64,000 bases of DNA from Streptomyces cinnamoneus (GCF_002939475.1 NZ_PKFQ01000001.1:2170001-2234000); one strand, 5' to 3'; numbered from the stretch's first letter, positions 36,243-45,916 are shown. Translations and numbers: made by a program. Notes: generated by a model from the sequence alone, not told the origin.

Positions 36243-36959
36243 ATGGGTACGGCGCGAAAGCTGTGGCTGCCGCCGAGGCCGCGGTCGTGGCTGCGGCTGC
36301 CCGCGAGCAGAGCCGGCAGACGGCGTGCGCTGTGGGCCGCCATGGCGGTCTGCTCGCTGGCCCTGACGCCCGCCACCTGGGTGTACGTCTCGGCGACGCC
36401 CCGGGTGCGGGACGCCGGGCACGTGCCGTCCGCGCCGGTGGCCATGGTCTTCGGCGCGGGCCTGTGGGAGGGCAGGCCGTCCCCCTATCTGGCCCACCGC
36501 CTGGACACGGCGGCCGGGCTGTACCGGGCGGGCAAGGTCCGGGTGGTGCTGGTGACCGGCGACAACAGCCGCGACGACTACGACGAGCCGGACGCGATGC
36601 GGGCGTACCTGCGGGACCGCGGGGTGCCCGACGCGCGCATCGTGAGCGACTTCGCGGGCTTCGACACCTGGGACTCCTGCGCCCGGGCCCGGCGCGTCTT
36701 CGGCGTGAAGCAGGCGGTGCTGATCAGTCAGGGCTTCCACATACGGCGGGCGCTGGCGCTGTGCGGGGCGGCGGGCATCGACGCGTACGGCGTCGGGGCG
36801 TCCTCCGACCCCCACGACATCACGTGGTACGCGGGCGGTGCCCGCGAGGTCCTGGCGTCGGGCAAGGCCGCGCTGGACGCGCTCGTACGGCCCAGCCCGG
36901 CCTTCCTGGGGCCGCACGAGCCGGGCGTCGAGCGGGCGCTGGCGGACGAGGGGCCGTAG
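36243..36959 (+). CDS. SanA/YdcF-like DUF218 membrane protein
   Basis: 238 residues: a basic N-terminus, one membrane helix (about residues 29-52), and an extracytoplasmic DUF218 domain (MVFGAGLWEGRPSPYLAHRL, then VTGDNSRDDYDEPDAM and SQGFHIRRAL). SanA of enterobacteria affects vancomycin exclusion and envelope integrity; the enzymatic reaction is unknown. GGAGGT precedes ATG 36243, which decides the start over 36201. Confidence 0.88.
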   Translation: MGTARKLWLPPRPRSWLRLPASRAGRRRALWAAMAVCSLALTPATWVYVSATPRVRDAGHVPSAPVAMVFGAGLWEGRPSPYLAHRLDTAAGLYRAGKVRVVLVTGDNSRDDYDEPDAMRAYLRDRGVPDARIVSDFAGFDTWDSCARARRVFGVKQAVLISQGFHIRRALALCGAAGIDAYGVGASSDPHDITWYAGGAREVLASGKAALDALVRPSPAFLGPHEPGVERALADEGP

Positions 36960-36995
36960 CGGGCCGGCGTCGGGCGGCGGTCCTCCACGGGCCGG

Positions 36996-37928
36996 TCAGG
37001 CGCGTTTGGGCTCGCGGTTGTTGATGGCGTCGAGGTAGAGCTTGAAGATCTCGTCGTCGTTTATGGGGCTGTAGGAGACCTTGTCGCTCTCGTCGCCGTC
37101 GGGGCCGCCCCCGTTGAGCCCGCCGAGCACGCCGATCAGGTCGCCGGTCTTCGTGCGCTCGTCGAAGCGGATGAGCCAGGGGCTGCCGGAGGTGCCGGAG
37201 TAGAAGCCGTCGCAGCGCATCTGCAGCTGTTTGTACCCCTCCAGCCGCGTGGTCATGGCCGTGCAGCGGATGGCCTGGTCGGCGGCGTCGGCGTCCGAAC
37301 TGGGGTAGCCGATGACCGTGGTGCGGTTGGTGTAGCCGGGCGTGCGGACCAGTCTGTTGGCTCCGGTCACGCGCTCGATCTGGCGGCCGCGGCCGTCGGG
37401 CTTGACGGTGGCGAAGGCGAAGTCGAGGTCGGAGTCCTCGCCGGTGCTGTCGCGCCGGGGATCGACGAACTCCCGGTCGACGGCCCAGACGCCGAAGGGC
37501 TGCTTGCCGGAACCCTGCCGGTAGTCCGGCACGAAGGCCGCCTCGTCGCCGTGCGAGCAGTGCCCGGCGGTGATGATCATGTTGCCCTTGGGGCTGTGCA
37601 CGACGCTGGCGGTGCAGAAGTGGTTCCGCATGTCGTCACCGACGTAGAACAGCACGCCGACCGAGGGCACCCCCGCGAAGTGCCGGGCGCTGCCGGTGAT
37701 GCGCTGGGCCTCGATCTGCGGGTCGGCGTTGGCGTCGTCGGCCGGGGCCTCGGTGGCCTCCGACATCCTCGACGGCCCCCAGAAGCGGCGGGCCTCCTCG
37801 CTGGACCAGCTTCCCTCCCGCCCGTGCCCGCCGGCCCCCTTCGGGACGGCGGCCGCCAGCGCGACCACGTAGAGCCCCGCGAGCACGGCCCGGACCCACC
37901 GGGCCCGGCGCCACCGGGAGAAACGCAC
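36996..37928 (-). CDS. Secreted trypsin-like serine protease
   Basis: 310 residues with a signal sequence (basic start, then VRAVLAGLYVVALAAAV). The chymotrypsin-fold triad is visible: His123 in TAGHC, Asp169 in SDLDFAFA and Ser247 in SGTSGSP. Two cysteine pairs are possible. The ~75-residue pro-segment has no known fold. The start is uncertain: GTG 37928 follows a GGTGGGGG run, but GTG codons at 37934, 37940 and 37943 are alternatives. Convergent with the SanA-like gene. Confidence 0.88.
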   Translation of the reverse strand: MRFSRWRRARWVRAVLAGLYVVALAAAVPKGAGGHGREGSWSSEEARRFWGPSRMSEATEAPADDANADPQIEAQRITGSARHFAGVPSVGVLFYVGDDMRNHFCTASVVHSPKGNMIITAGHCSHGDEAAFVPDYRQGSGKQPFGVWAVDREFVDPRRDSTGEDSDLDFAFATVKPDGRGRQIERVTGANRLVRTPGYTNRTTVIGYPSSDADAADQAIRCTAMTTRLEGYKQLQMRCDGFYSGTSGSPWLIRFDERTKTGDLIGVLGGLNGGGPDGDESDKVSYSPINDDEIFKLYLDAINNREPKRA

Positions 37929-38156
37929 ATGCACCCCCACCACGTCAGGAAGGTAGTCGACAGGCTAACCGGAATCCCCGGGTACGCCGTGCACCGGACT
38001 GCTTTCCGCATGGTCAGTAGTACGAATGACCGACAAATCTGGACTGAATCTGTCACCAGGCGGAGGGAGGAGCAAGGGAATGCGCGAATTCAAAGGGAAT
38101 GCTCAGACTGCGCTCCCGGCCCCGGGGCGCGCGGCCGCTCCGCCGGGCGTCCCGGC

Positions 38157-38942
38157 TCAGCCGCCCCACTGGTCGTAGCCGAGCTTGCACACCAGCGACA
38201 CCACCACCACGACCAGCACTGCCCGGACGAAGCCGCTGCCGCGCCGGAGCGCCATGCGCGCGCCGAGCGCGCCGCCCATCAGGTTGAAGACGGCCATGGG
38301 CGCGGCCACCTGCCACAGCACGGCGCCCTGCCAGGTGAAGGTCACGAGCGCGCCGACGTTCGTGCAGACGTTGACGATCTTCGCCGTGCCGGACGCCGTG
38401 ACGAGCTCCATGTGGAGGATCCCGGCGAGCGCGAGGACGAGGAAGGTGCCGGTGCCGGGGCCGATGAGCCCGTCGTAGAAGCCGATGCCGAGACCGGCGA
38501 CGAGGATGGCGGTCAGGACGCGGCGACGGCTCGGCGGGGCGGCGTCGGCGACCGTGGTGCCGAACGCCGGCCGCAGCAGCACGAAGGCGAGCACCACCAT
38601 CAGCACCGCCATGATCAGGGGGCGCAGGACGGCGCTGTCGATGCCGGAGGCGAAGAACGCCCCGGCCAGCGAGCCGCCGAGGGCGGCGAGACCGATGCGC
38701 ACGGCGGTGCGCAGGTCGAGGGGGGCCTTGCGGGAGTAGGCGACGGCGGCGGCGGTCGTCCCGCAGATGGCCACGGCCTTGTTGGTGCCGAGGATGTGCG
38801 CGGGTGCCGTGTGGGGCAGGCCCACCAGCAGGGCCGGCAGCTGGAGCAGTCCGCCGCCGCCGACCACGGCGTCGATCCAGCCGGCGGCAGCGGCGGCGAG
38901 GCAGAGCACGATCAGCGTCGTCAGTGATATGTCGGTGGCCAC
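38157..38942 (-). CDS. TauE/SafE family sulfite/organosulfonate exporter-like protein
   Basis: 261 residues with about eight membrane helices in two repeats: GWIDAVVGGGGLLQLPAL and the matching GFYDGLIGPGTGTFLVLAL are the signature loops. The family moves sulfite, sulfonates, sulfoacetate or other small anions. GTG 38942 lies 7 nt after TACGAT and gives a good N-terminus. The upstream gap to the protease (37944-38156 on its other side) holds two AAGGGAATGC repeats 19 bp apart. Confidence 0.88.
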   Translation of the reverse strand: MATDISLTTLIVLCLAAAAAGWIDAVVGGGGLLQLPALLVGLPHTAPAHILGTNKAVAICGTTAAAVAYSRKAPLDLRTAVRIGLAALGGSLAGAFFASGIDSAVLRPLIMAVLMVVLAFVLLRPAFGTTVADAAPPSRRRVLTAILVAGLGIGFYDGLIGPGTGTFLVLALAGILHMELVTASGTAKIVNVCTNVGALVTFTWQGAVLWQVAAPMAVFNLMGGALGARMALRRGSGFVRAVLVVVVVSLVCKLGYDQWGG

Positions 38943-39133
38943 CGGCGCGATCGTAGGGCTTCCGCCGTGGCAGGGCCCCGCCGTGGTGCCGGGAAGTGGC
39001 GGCGGACACATCGGAGCCGGTGGCCCGGGACCGTACCGGACGGACGCCCGGTTCGCGCGGCCACCGGTTCTGACCCCCCGTCACTTCGGCGGCGGGCACG
39101 GGCCGGTGGGTCTGGACGTGCGCGCCGGGGGCG

Positions 39134-39802
39134 TCAGTCCAGCGGGGTGCCGTCCCACCGCCAGGACTCCCGCCGGGGCAGCCCGGGCAGCTCCAGCCGG
39201 CCGGTCGCCCACAGCAGCGTGCGCCAGGGGTCGTCCCCGACGGGAACGTTCCGGAACAGCCGGGCCAGCACCCGCTCGCACACCCCGGCGGGCGGCTCCC
39301 AGGCGACGCCGAGCCCGTCGGCGACGTCGCGCGCGTGCACGACGGCCTCCACGATCCCCATGGCGGCGAAGCCCTCGGGGTCGGAGACGCCGTAGGAGTG
39401 ATGCGCCCGCGTCTGCGGCCCCCGGGTGCGCACCACGGCCGCCAGCAGGCCGGTGCACGCCTGGAGCACCTGCATCAGCCCGGCCACGCCGGCCTCGCGC
39501 TCGGCGTGGATGGTCTCCCGCGGCCCCCCGTCCCGCTGACAGGTCATCAGCGTCGGCACATAGCTGTCCAACGGCGGGTTGGGCGCGGAGAGTTGCAGGG
39601 CGTAGCAGAACATGTCGTCGGCGAGGTGCTCGACGGTCTCCCAGCAGTCCCACTCCAGCTCCCCGGCGGACCGCCCCCACGTCTCCTCGGGCACGTCCTG
39701 GAAGGCGGCGACGATGAGGCGCACGACCTCCTCGACGTCATCGGCGGAGACAGGGGTTCGGGGAGCGTCGGCCGTGGTAGGCGATGCTTGTGTGTCGGAC
39801 AT
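39134..39802 (-). CDS. Mycothiol-dependent maleylpyruvate isomerase/DinB-fold protein
   Basis: 222 residues of the all-helical DinB/YfiT superfamily, seen from WDCWETVEHLADDMFCYALQ and the later VVHARDVADGLG. In actinomycetes such proteins include mycothiol S-transferases and maleylpyruvate isomerases; the metal triad here would involve the two His in these segments. The substrate is unknown. ATG 39802 follows TACTGT by 7 nt without a ribosome site. Confidence 0.78.
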   Translation of the reverse strand: MSDTQASPTTADAPRTPVSADDVEEVVRLIVAAFQDVPEETWGRSAGELEWDCWETVEHLADDMFCYALQLSAPNPPLDSYVPTLMTCQRDGGPRETIHAEREAGVAGLMQVLQACTGLLAAVVRTRGPQTRAHHSYGVSDPEGFAAMGIVEAVVHARDVADGLGVAWEPPAGVCERVLARLFRNVPVGDDPWRTLLWATGRLELPGLPRRESWRWDGTPLD

Positions 39803-39982
39803 GGCGGGGACAGTAGCAAGGGGAGCGACGGGCGCCGGCGGTATTTTGTGGAGTGGAGTGAGACCTCCCCTCCCGTGAGCCGAACATGACCACGATGGGA
39901 TCTCCCGCTCCCTTGGCCTGACCCCGGTGAACCATCCCCGCACGCGTCGTCGCAGACCGGACCGCAGAGGAGCACACACCCC

Positions 39983-40912
39983 ATGAACGGCTGGACCGTG
40001 AGCGACATCCCAGGTCAGAGCGGCCGCATCGCCGTCGTGACGGGGGCCAACAGCGGCATCGGGTACGTGACCGCCCGGGAGCTCGCCCGGCAGGGGGCCC
40101 GGGTGGTGCTGGGGTGCCGGGACGTCACGCGCGGTAAGGCCGCCGAGGAGCTGATGCGCGAGCAGGTGCCCGGCGCGGACGTGCGGCTCGCCGTGCTCGA
40201 CCTGGCCGACCTGGCGTCCGTACGGGCGTTCGCCGCGGAGCTGCCCGAGGAGCGGCTCGATCTGCTGGTCAACAACGCCGGGGTGATGGCGCTGCCGCAG
40301 CGCCGGACCGTCGACGGGTTCGAGATGCAGTTCGCCACGAACCACCTCGGCCACTTCGCGCTCACCGGTCTGTTGCTGCCCCGGCTGCGCGCGGCCGGGC
40401 CCGGGGCCCGGGTGGTGACGGTGTCGAGCGGGCTGCACTTCCTGGGCACCGTCGACCCGCGGGACCTCCAGATGGACCACCGCTACCGCCGGTGGATCGC
40501 CTACGGCCGGTCCAAGAGCGCCAACCTCCTCTTCACGCACGAGCTGTCGCGCCGGCTCACCGCCGAGGGCTCGGCGGTCGTGGCGGCGGCCGCGCACCCC
40601 GGGTACGCGGCGACGAACCTCCAGACCGCCGGCCTGCGGATGGAGGAGCGGGCCGTGGCCGAGCGGGCCGTGGAGCTGCTCAACCGCACGGTCGCGCAGA
40701 GCGCCGAGGACGGGGCGCTGCCCTCGCTGTACGCGGCCACCGCGCCGGGCGTGCGGCAGGACGACTTCATCGGGCCCCGCGTCCTGTTGTGGCGCGGCTC
40801 CCCCACCCGTTCCGTGCGGGCGCGGTGGACGCTCGACGACCGGGCGAGCGCGGGGCTGTGGGCCGCCTCCGAACGGCTCACCGGGGTCACGTACGCCTGG
40901 AACGGGGACTAG
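39983..40912 (+). CDS. Short-chain dehydrogenase/reductase
   Basis: 309-residue NAD(P)-dependent Rossmann enzyme: TGANSGIG cofactor site, NNAG, catalytic Ser in VVTVSSGLH and the YGRSK active-site Tyr/Lys. It is closest to the retinol-dehydrogenase-like branch of long SDRs. The substrate is unknown. GAGGAG lies 11 nt before ATG 39983. It is divergent from the DinB-fold gene across 180 bp. Confidence 0.9.
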   Translation: MNGWTVSDIPGQSGRIAVVTGANSGIGYVTARELARQGARVVLGCRDVTRGKAAEELMREQVPGADVRLAVLDLADLASVRAFAAELPEERLDLLVNNAGVMALPQRRTVDGFEMQFATNHLGHFALTGLLLPRLRAAGPGARVVTVSSGLHFLGTVDPRDLQMDHRYRRWIAYGRSKSANLLFTHELSRRLTAEGSAVVAAAAHPGYAATNLQTAGLRMEERAVAERAVELLNRTVAQSAEDGALPSLYAATAPGVRQDDFIGPRVLLWRGSPTRSVRARWTLDDRASAGLWAASERLTGVTYAWNGD

Positions 40913-40955
40913 GCGGCGTCCGGGCGGAGGGCCGCGCCGGCCCATCGGACACCCC

Positions 40956-41546
40956 CTAGTCCAGGCCCGCCGACTTCAGCAGCCGGCGCGCGCCCTCCCC
41001 GTCGACGCGCTCGGCGAGCGCCGTCAGCGGCGCCGTGCCGTCGCGCAGCAGGCCGCTGGCGCGGGAGCGGCGGACGCCCGTGTCGAGGCGGTGCCACAGC
41101 AGGGGGTTGTCGGCGAGGACCCTGGGGTCCAGCTCGACCCGGCCGCCGCCGACGTCCCGGAGGATCAGGCGCGGCGCCATGCCGTCCGCGCGGCGCACCC
41201 GGGTGAGCAGATCGGTCCGGACCCGCTGCTCGCGCAGCAGGCCCCGGGCCGAAAGCCAGTTCTCCCCCGCGGTGACGCGCGGGGGCCAGAGGATGGCGAC
41301 CAGGGCGGCGCCCAGCACGGTCCAGGCACAGCCGCGGGGCCAGTCGAGCCCGCCCCGGGCGAGGTCCACGAGGAGGAGCGCACCACCGAGCGCCGTGCCG
41401 CACCACCAGGCCGACCTGGCCTCGCGCCGCCAGCCCCGGTCGAAGGCGAGCACCCTGTCCGCCGGAGGCCGTACCGTCGCGGCCTTCCGGCCGTGGTGCT
41501 CCTCGCGTCCCCACGCCCGCAACCGGAATGTCTGTCGCCGTCCCAT
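40956..41546 (-). CDS. Membrane protein of unknown function
   Basis: 196 residues with two adjacent membrane helices (near residues 47-65 and 70-85) and a C-terminal soluble beta-rich part beginning ENWLSARGLL that resembles a small PH-like domain. Not recognised further. I take ATG 41546; TAGCGT lies 7 nt upstream, again a leaderless signature. An earlier start at 41618 is possible but would cover the promoter. Divergent from the APC transporter. Confidence 0.7.
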   Translation of the reverse strand: MGRRQTFRLRAWGREEHHGRKAATVRPPADRVLAFDRGWRREARSAWWCGTALGGALLLVDLARGGLDWPRGCAWTVLGAALVAILWPPRVTAGENWLSARGLLREQRVRTDLLTRVRRADGMAPRLILRDVGGGRVELDPRVLADNPLLWHRLDTGVRRSRASGLLRDGTAPLTALAERVDGEGARRLLKSAGLD

Positions 41547-41589
41547 GATGCCGACGCTAGAGCGGAACGGGCGGCATGCCACGACATGT

Positions 41590-41608
41590 TGACGTCGTGC
41601 TGACGTCG
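41590..41608. repeat. Two TGACGTCG repeats, 11 bp apart
   Basis: TGACGTCG occurs at 41590-41597 and 41601-41608, in the same orientation and one helical turn apart, each with a GACGTC palindrome at its core. It lies between the divergent membrane-protein and APC genes; a dimer-binding site is plausible. Confidence 0.45.
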
Positions 41609-41703
41609 CCTTGGCCAATCCTTGCGCAGCCCTGACATGCCGTCGGACCGCACCGCCCCCGCTCCCCCGCGCCCGTCAAGAACGCGTAGGGATCTCCCCC
41701 GAA

Positions 41704-41723
41704 GGCGCCAAGGCGGCGCCAAG
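41704..41723. repeat. Two GGCGCCAAG repeats, 11 bp apart
   Basis: GGCGCCAAG at 41704-41712 and 41715-41723, with a third GGCGC further on at 41728. It has the same 11-bp period as the repeat at 41590 and lies about 65 bp before the APC gene start. Candidate operator. Confidence 0.4.
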
Positions 41724-41789
41724 AAACGGCGCGGTCCCGGCGACGCGGGCGCAGTCTGAGCCTCCGACCCAACGGAGGTACGACAAAAG

Positions 41790-43688
41790 ATGTCCAAGCT
41801 GGCCGATTCGGAGCACGCCGCCGGCACCGGCGTGGGGGCACCCGCGGCAGCCGGAGGGGAACCGCCGGATACCGGCGCCGCGCGGACCACCGCGGAGGAC
41901 CGGCACCGGCTGACCGCCACCCAGGGCCTGGCGGCCCTGTCACTCGACGCGATGGCGTCGGTGGCGTACGGGCCCGAGTCGATCGTTCTCGTGCTGGCGG
42001 CGGCCGGGGCCCACGGCCTCGGGTGCACACTGCCGGTCACGCTCGCGATCGCCGCCCTGCTGACCGTGCTCGTCGCCTCCTACCGGCAGGTCATCGCGGC
42101 GTTCCCGGACGGCGGCGGCTCGTACGCCGTCGCCAAGCGGCACCTGGGGCGGCGCACCAGCCTCGTCACCGCGGCCTCCCTCGTGCTGGACTACGTCCTG
42201 AACGTGGCCGTGTCCGTCACCGCCGGCGTCGCGGCGCTGACCTCGGCCTTCCCCTCCCTCTACGGCCACCGGCTGTGGATCTGCCTGGCCGTGCTGGTCC
42301 TGGTCACCGGCGTCAACCTGCGCGGCATCGCCGAGTCGGCCAAGGCGTTCATCGTGCCGACCGCCGTCTTCGTCGGCTCGGTCCTGACGGTGATCGTGGT
42401 CGGGCTCTTCCGCGACGCCCCCGTCAGCACCCAGGCCGCGGAGGGGCACGCCTCCGCCCTGGCCGGCGACGCCACCGCCGTCGGCGCCCTGCTCCTGCTG
42501 AAGGCGTTCGCCGCCGGCTGCTCCGCCCTCACCGGCGTCGAGGCCGTGGCCAACGCCGTGCCGTCCTTCCGCGCCCCGGCCACCCGGCGGGCGCAGCGCA
42601 CGGAGGTCGCGCTGGGCGCGCTGCTCGGCGCCATGCTCATCGGCCTGTCGTTGCTCATCGGCCGCTTCCACCTCCAGCCGGTCGAGGGCGTCACCGTCCT
42701 CGCCCAGCTCGCCGACGCCTCGCTGGGCCACCACTGGGGCTTCTACGTCGTGCAGTGCGCGACCGTCGTCCTGCTGGCCCTCGCCGCGAACACCTCGTTC
42801 GGCGGCCTTCCCGTGCTGATGAGCCTGCTGGCCCGGGACAACTACCTCCCGCACGTCTTCGCCCTGAAGGCCGACCGGCAGGTGCACCGCCACGGCGTGC
42901 TCGCCCTGGCCGCCGTCTCCGCGCTGCTGCTCGTCTTCTCCGGCGGCGACGTCAACACACTGGTGCCGCTCTTCGCGATCGGGGTGTTCGTCGGGTTCAC
43001 CGTCTGCCAGGTGGGCATGGTCCGGCACTGGCGGCGGGAACGTTCCGCCGGGTGGCGTGGCAAGGCACTCCTCAACGGCTTCGGGGCCGTGCTCACCGGT
43101 GTGTCCGCGGTCGTCGTCACCGCCACCAAGTTCACCGAGGGCACCTGGCTGATCGTCTTCGCGCTGCCCGTGCTGGTGCTCGCCTTCGAGACCGTCCACC
43201 GGGCCTACGGGCGCATCGGCGAGCGCCTGGAGCTGGGCCGGGTGCCCGAGGCCCCGCGCCGCTGCCACTCGGTGGTGGTCGTTCCCGTGTCCTCGCTCTC
43301 CCGGCTGACCAGCAAGGCGCTGACCGCCGCCGTCTCGCTCGGCGACGAGGTCGTGGCCGTCACCGTGACGCAGCCCGACCAGGAGGGGCGGCGGGCGGCG
43401 GAGTCGCTGCGCCGCGACTGGGAGCTGTGGAACCCGGGCGTCGACCTGGTCGAACTGCCCGCGGCCACCCGCGCCCTGGGCCGCCCCATCGTGGACTACG
43501 TCCGCGAGCTGTCCGGCCGTCACCCCGACAACCGCGTCACCGTGCTGATACCGGAGGTCGAGCCCGCGCACGTCTGGCAGCGCCTGCTGCAGAACCAGCG
43601 CGGCGCGGTCGTCGCCCACGCCGTGCGGCGCGACACCGACGCGGTGATCTGCCGGCTGCGCTTCCGCGTCGGGGCCGGCACGGCCTGA
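41790..43688 (+). CDS. APC-family permease, KimA-like
   Basis: 632 residues: 12 membrane helices followed by a ~160-residue cytoplasmic domain (from about residue 470) with the VVVVPVSSLSRLTSKAL Rossmann-like start. The N-terminal SLDAMASVAYGPESIVLVL and ANTSFGGLPVLMSLLARDNYLP segments match the KimA group of high-affinity potassium importers better than amino-acid permeases. Cation specificity is inferred. The first 35 residues are disordered. GGAGGT precedes the ATG by 10 nt, and tandem repeats lie upstream. Confidence 0.85.
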   Translation: MSKLADSEHAAGTGVGAPAAAGGEPPDTGAARTTAEDRHRLTATQGLAALSLDAMASVAYGPESIVLVLAAAGAHGLGCTLPVTLAIAALLTVLVASYRQVIAAFPDGGGSYAVAKRHLGRRTSLVTAASLVLDYVLNVAVSVTAGVAALTSAFPSLYGHRLWICLAVLVLVTGVNLRGIAESAKAFIVPTAVFVGSVLTVIVVGLFRDAPVSTQAAEGHASALAGDATAVGALLLLKAFAAGCSALTGVEAVANAVPSFRAPATRRAQRTEVALGALLGAMLIGLSLLIGRFHLQPVEGVTVLAQLADASLGHHWGFYVVQCATVVLLALAANTSFGGLPVLMSLLARDNYLPHVFALKADRQVHRHGVLALAAVSALLLVFSGGDVNTLVPLFAIGVFVGFTVCQVGMVRHWRRERSAGWRGKALLNGFGAVLTGVSAVVVTATKFTEGTWLIVFALPVLVLAFETVHRAYGRIGERLELGRVPEAPRRCHSVVVVPVSSLSRLTSKALTAAVSLGDEVVAVTVTQPDQEGRRAAESLRRDWELWNPGVDLVELPAATRALGRPIVDYVRELSGRHPDNRVTVLIPEVEPAHVWQRLLQNQRGAVVAHAVRRDTDAVICRLRFRVGAGTA

Positions 43689-43707
43689 GCGCCGGCCCCG
43701 CCGCCCC

Positions 43708-45732
43708 TCAGGAGGCCCTGCGGGTCAGCCGTCCCTTGACCGCCTTGAGCAGCTCCACCCGGCCGACGCGCAGGGTGAGCGTCTCCCCTCCGGCCACCGG
43801 CTTGGCGTACCAGGGCAGGCCGAGGCGCTGCCAACGGGCGGCTCGCAGCGGCGACTTGACCGGGACGGGCACCGTCCACTTCTTGTCGCCGGCCGCCAGG
43901 CAGCCGTCGATCCGCCACTCGCCGGCGGTCGTGCAGGGGACCCGCGCCGCGAAGGAGCCGTCGGCCGCCGTCTCGACGGGGACGGTCAGCGTCGTGCCGT
44001 CGGCGCACACGGCCCGTACGGTCAGCGCGCCGGCCGGCCAGGAGGCGAGCGTGCAGCGTCCGGTGACGACGAGGGTGGCGGGTGCGTCCGCGGCCCAGGT
44101 GGCGCCGGTGACGCGCAGCCGGGGTGGCACCCGGTGCCGCGTCTCACCGAGGTCGAGGGTGAGGTTGCCGTAGGGCTTGGTGGTGAAGAGGGCGGCCGCC
44201 GTGCCCGCGGCGGTCACGACGGTGGTGGTGGCGACGGTGACGGAGTCCGCGCGGCGGCTGCCGAGGCGCGCCTCCTTGACGACGCCCTGGGCGCCCACGG
44301 CCAGGAACAGGTCCCACATGCCGGCGTCCAGCGGCGCCCCTCCGGCGGCGGTGGCGGGGTCGACGGTCACGTCGAAGCCGGCCGTCCCGTAGTCGAAGCG
44401 CCCCCCGTCCTCGTCGGCGCCCAGGCCCGGCGTGGCGGTGTGGCGCACGGGGAGGCGGTGCTCGGCACCGGTGCCCCGCTTGCGCAGGATCAGCTCGGTG
44501 GTCACCTCGCGCGTGGCTATGCGGTGCACGTAGGCGTGGCCCGTGAGGCGCAGTCCGGTGCCGTCGAGGTCCGCGGACTCGACGAGGTGGCGGACGCGCA
44601 GCTCGCCGGTGATGTCGTAGCAGTCGACCGGGATGTTCAGGGTGGAGTCGCGGAAGTACGGGTAGAGCGCGTAGGCGCGGCCGTTCTCGGTGAGGACCTC
44701 CGGGCCGTCGGCGGCGGTGGCGGCGAGGGTCGTGATGCCGTAGCTGGCGGCTCCCCGGTCCAGCTCCCACCGGACGAGCGTCAGCAGCTCGTCGAGGAGG
44801 CCGCGTCGGACGAGGTGGCAGCGCAGCCGGACCACGGCGGGCAGCCGGGCGGCGAGGCCCTCGTGGTAGTAGGGCTCGATCAGGTCGCCGAGCTCCTTGA
44901 GGTACTTGTCCTGCACGTCGCGGTGGGGCTCGCGGCACAGCTGGAGCACGGCGTCGCGCAGCTCCACGGCGAAGTGCCGGTGCATGAGGGTGTCCCGGTC
45001 GGGGCCGGGCTCGACGCGCTCGGCGACGAGGGCGGTCATCAGCCGTAAGAGGTCGATGCGGGTGCGCGTGCCGTGCGGTTGCGAGGTGATGTTGTGGCCG
45101 TCCTCGCGCGCCACCCAGTACAGGCAGTCGTAGTCGGCGACGACGGATATCGCGGCGGCCTCCAGGTAGGCGGTCGCGGTGAACGGCTGGTCCTCGCCGA
45201 TGGACAGGCCGGTGGCGAACCGCAGGCCGAGCCGGTCGACCAACGTGCGCCGGAAGAGCTTCATCGGGTTGAGCGTCCAGTAGACGCGGGAGGAGAAGAC
45301 GTCCGTCCGGGGCTGGTTCCGGCCGAACATCGACCGTGGGGCGCGGCGCCCGCCCTCGCCGACGATCCGCCCGAGGACGACGTCCGAGCCGTTGTCGTCC
45401 GCGGCGGCGACCATGCGCTCCAGGGCCTCGGGGCCGAGGTGGTCGTCCGCGTCGAGGAAGAACACGTAACGGCCGGTGGCCAGGTCGAGGGCCGTGTTGC
45501 GCGGCCCGGCGGGACCGCCGGAGTTCGGCTGGTGGATCACGCGCATCAGCGGGGCCTTGGCCGCCAGGCGGTCGAGCTCGGCGCCGGTGCCGTCGGTCGA
45601 GCCGTCGTCGACGGCTAACAGCTCGATGCGGTCGGCGCCCAGGGTCTGCTCCAGGACGGACGTGACGCTGCGGGTCACGTACGGCATGGCGTTGTACGCG
45701 GCGATGACGACCGTGACGTCCGGTCCGGGCAT
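43708..45732 (-). CDS. Family 2 glycosyltransferase with large C-terminal region
   Basis: 674 residues. The GT-A domain (about residues 1-230) opens VTVVIAAYNAMPYVTRSV and has the metal site Asp94-Ala-Asp96. A helical linker and two or three beta-sandwich-like segments (about 330-670) follow. This plan recalls TarS/TarP-like wall teichoic acid or other polymer glycosyltransferases. No teichoic acid gene lies close. The C-terminus is basic (KAVKGRLTRRAS). ATG 45732 gives the family N-terminus. Convergent with the APC gene. Confidence 0.85.
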   Translation of the reverse strand: MPGPDVTVVIAAYNAMPYVTRSVTSVLEQTLGADRIELLAVDDGSTDGTGAELDRLAAKAPLMRVIHQPNSGGPAGPRNTALDLATGRYVFFLDADDHLGPEALERMVAAADDNGSDVVLGRIVGEGGRRAPRSMFGRNQPRTDVFSSRVYWTLNPMKLFRRTLVDRLGLRFATGLSIGEDQPFTATAYLEAAAISVVADYDCLYWVAREDGHNITSQPHGTRTRIDLLRLMTALVAERVEPGPDRDTLMHRHFAVELRDAVLQLCREPHRDVQDKYLKELGDLIEPYYHEGLAARLPAVVRLRCHLVRRGLLDELLTLVRWELDRGAASYGITTLAATAADGPEVLTENGRAYALYPYFRDSTLNIPVDCYDITGELRVRHLVESADLDGTGLRLTGHAYVHRIATREVTTELILRKRGTGAEHRLPVRHTATPGLGADEDGGRFDYGTAGFDVTVDPATAAGGAPLDAGMWDLFLAVGAQGVVKEARLGSRRADSVTVATTTVVTAAGTAAALFTTKPYGNLTLDLGETRHRVPPRLRVTGATWAADAPATLVVTGRCTLASWPAGALTVRAVCADGTTLTVPVETAADGSFAARVPCTTAGEWRIDGCLAAGDKKWTVPVPVKSPLRAARWQRLGLPWYAKPVAGGETLTLRVGRVELLKAVKGRLTRRAS

Positions 45733-45916
45733 GAGGCGAACTCCGTTCCTGCGGTCCGGGCATGACCCCTTGACCGGGGTCGCCGACCGGTGTGGTGGCC
45801 GGGTTTCCGGCACGGGCCGTTTCAGGGTATCCCCAGGGCTCGCACCGGAGTTCGAGACGATCAACGGGGGCGGCCGCGTGGCCGGATCGCTTCGACGGAG
45901 TCCTCCGCGAGGACCC

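Noticed and set aside
41609..41789. Possible c-di-AMP (ydaO-type) riboswitch before the KimA-like gene
   Set aside because: The upstream region is short, and I could not find the conserved ydaO junction motifs. Only direct repeats are supported.
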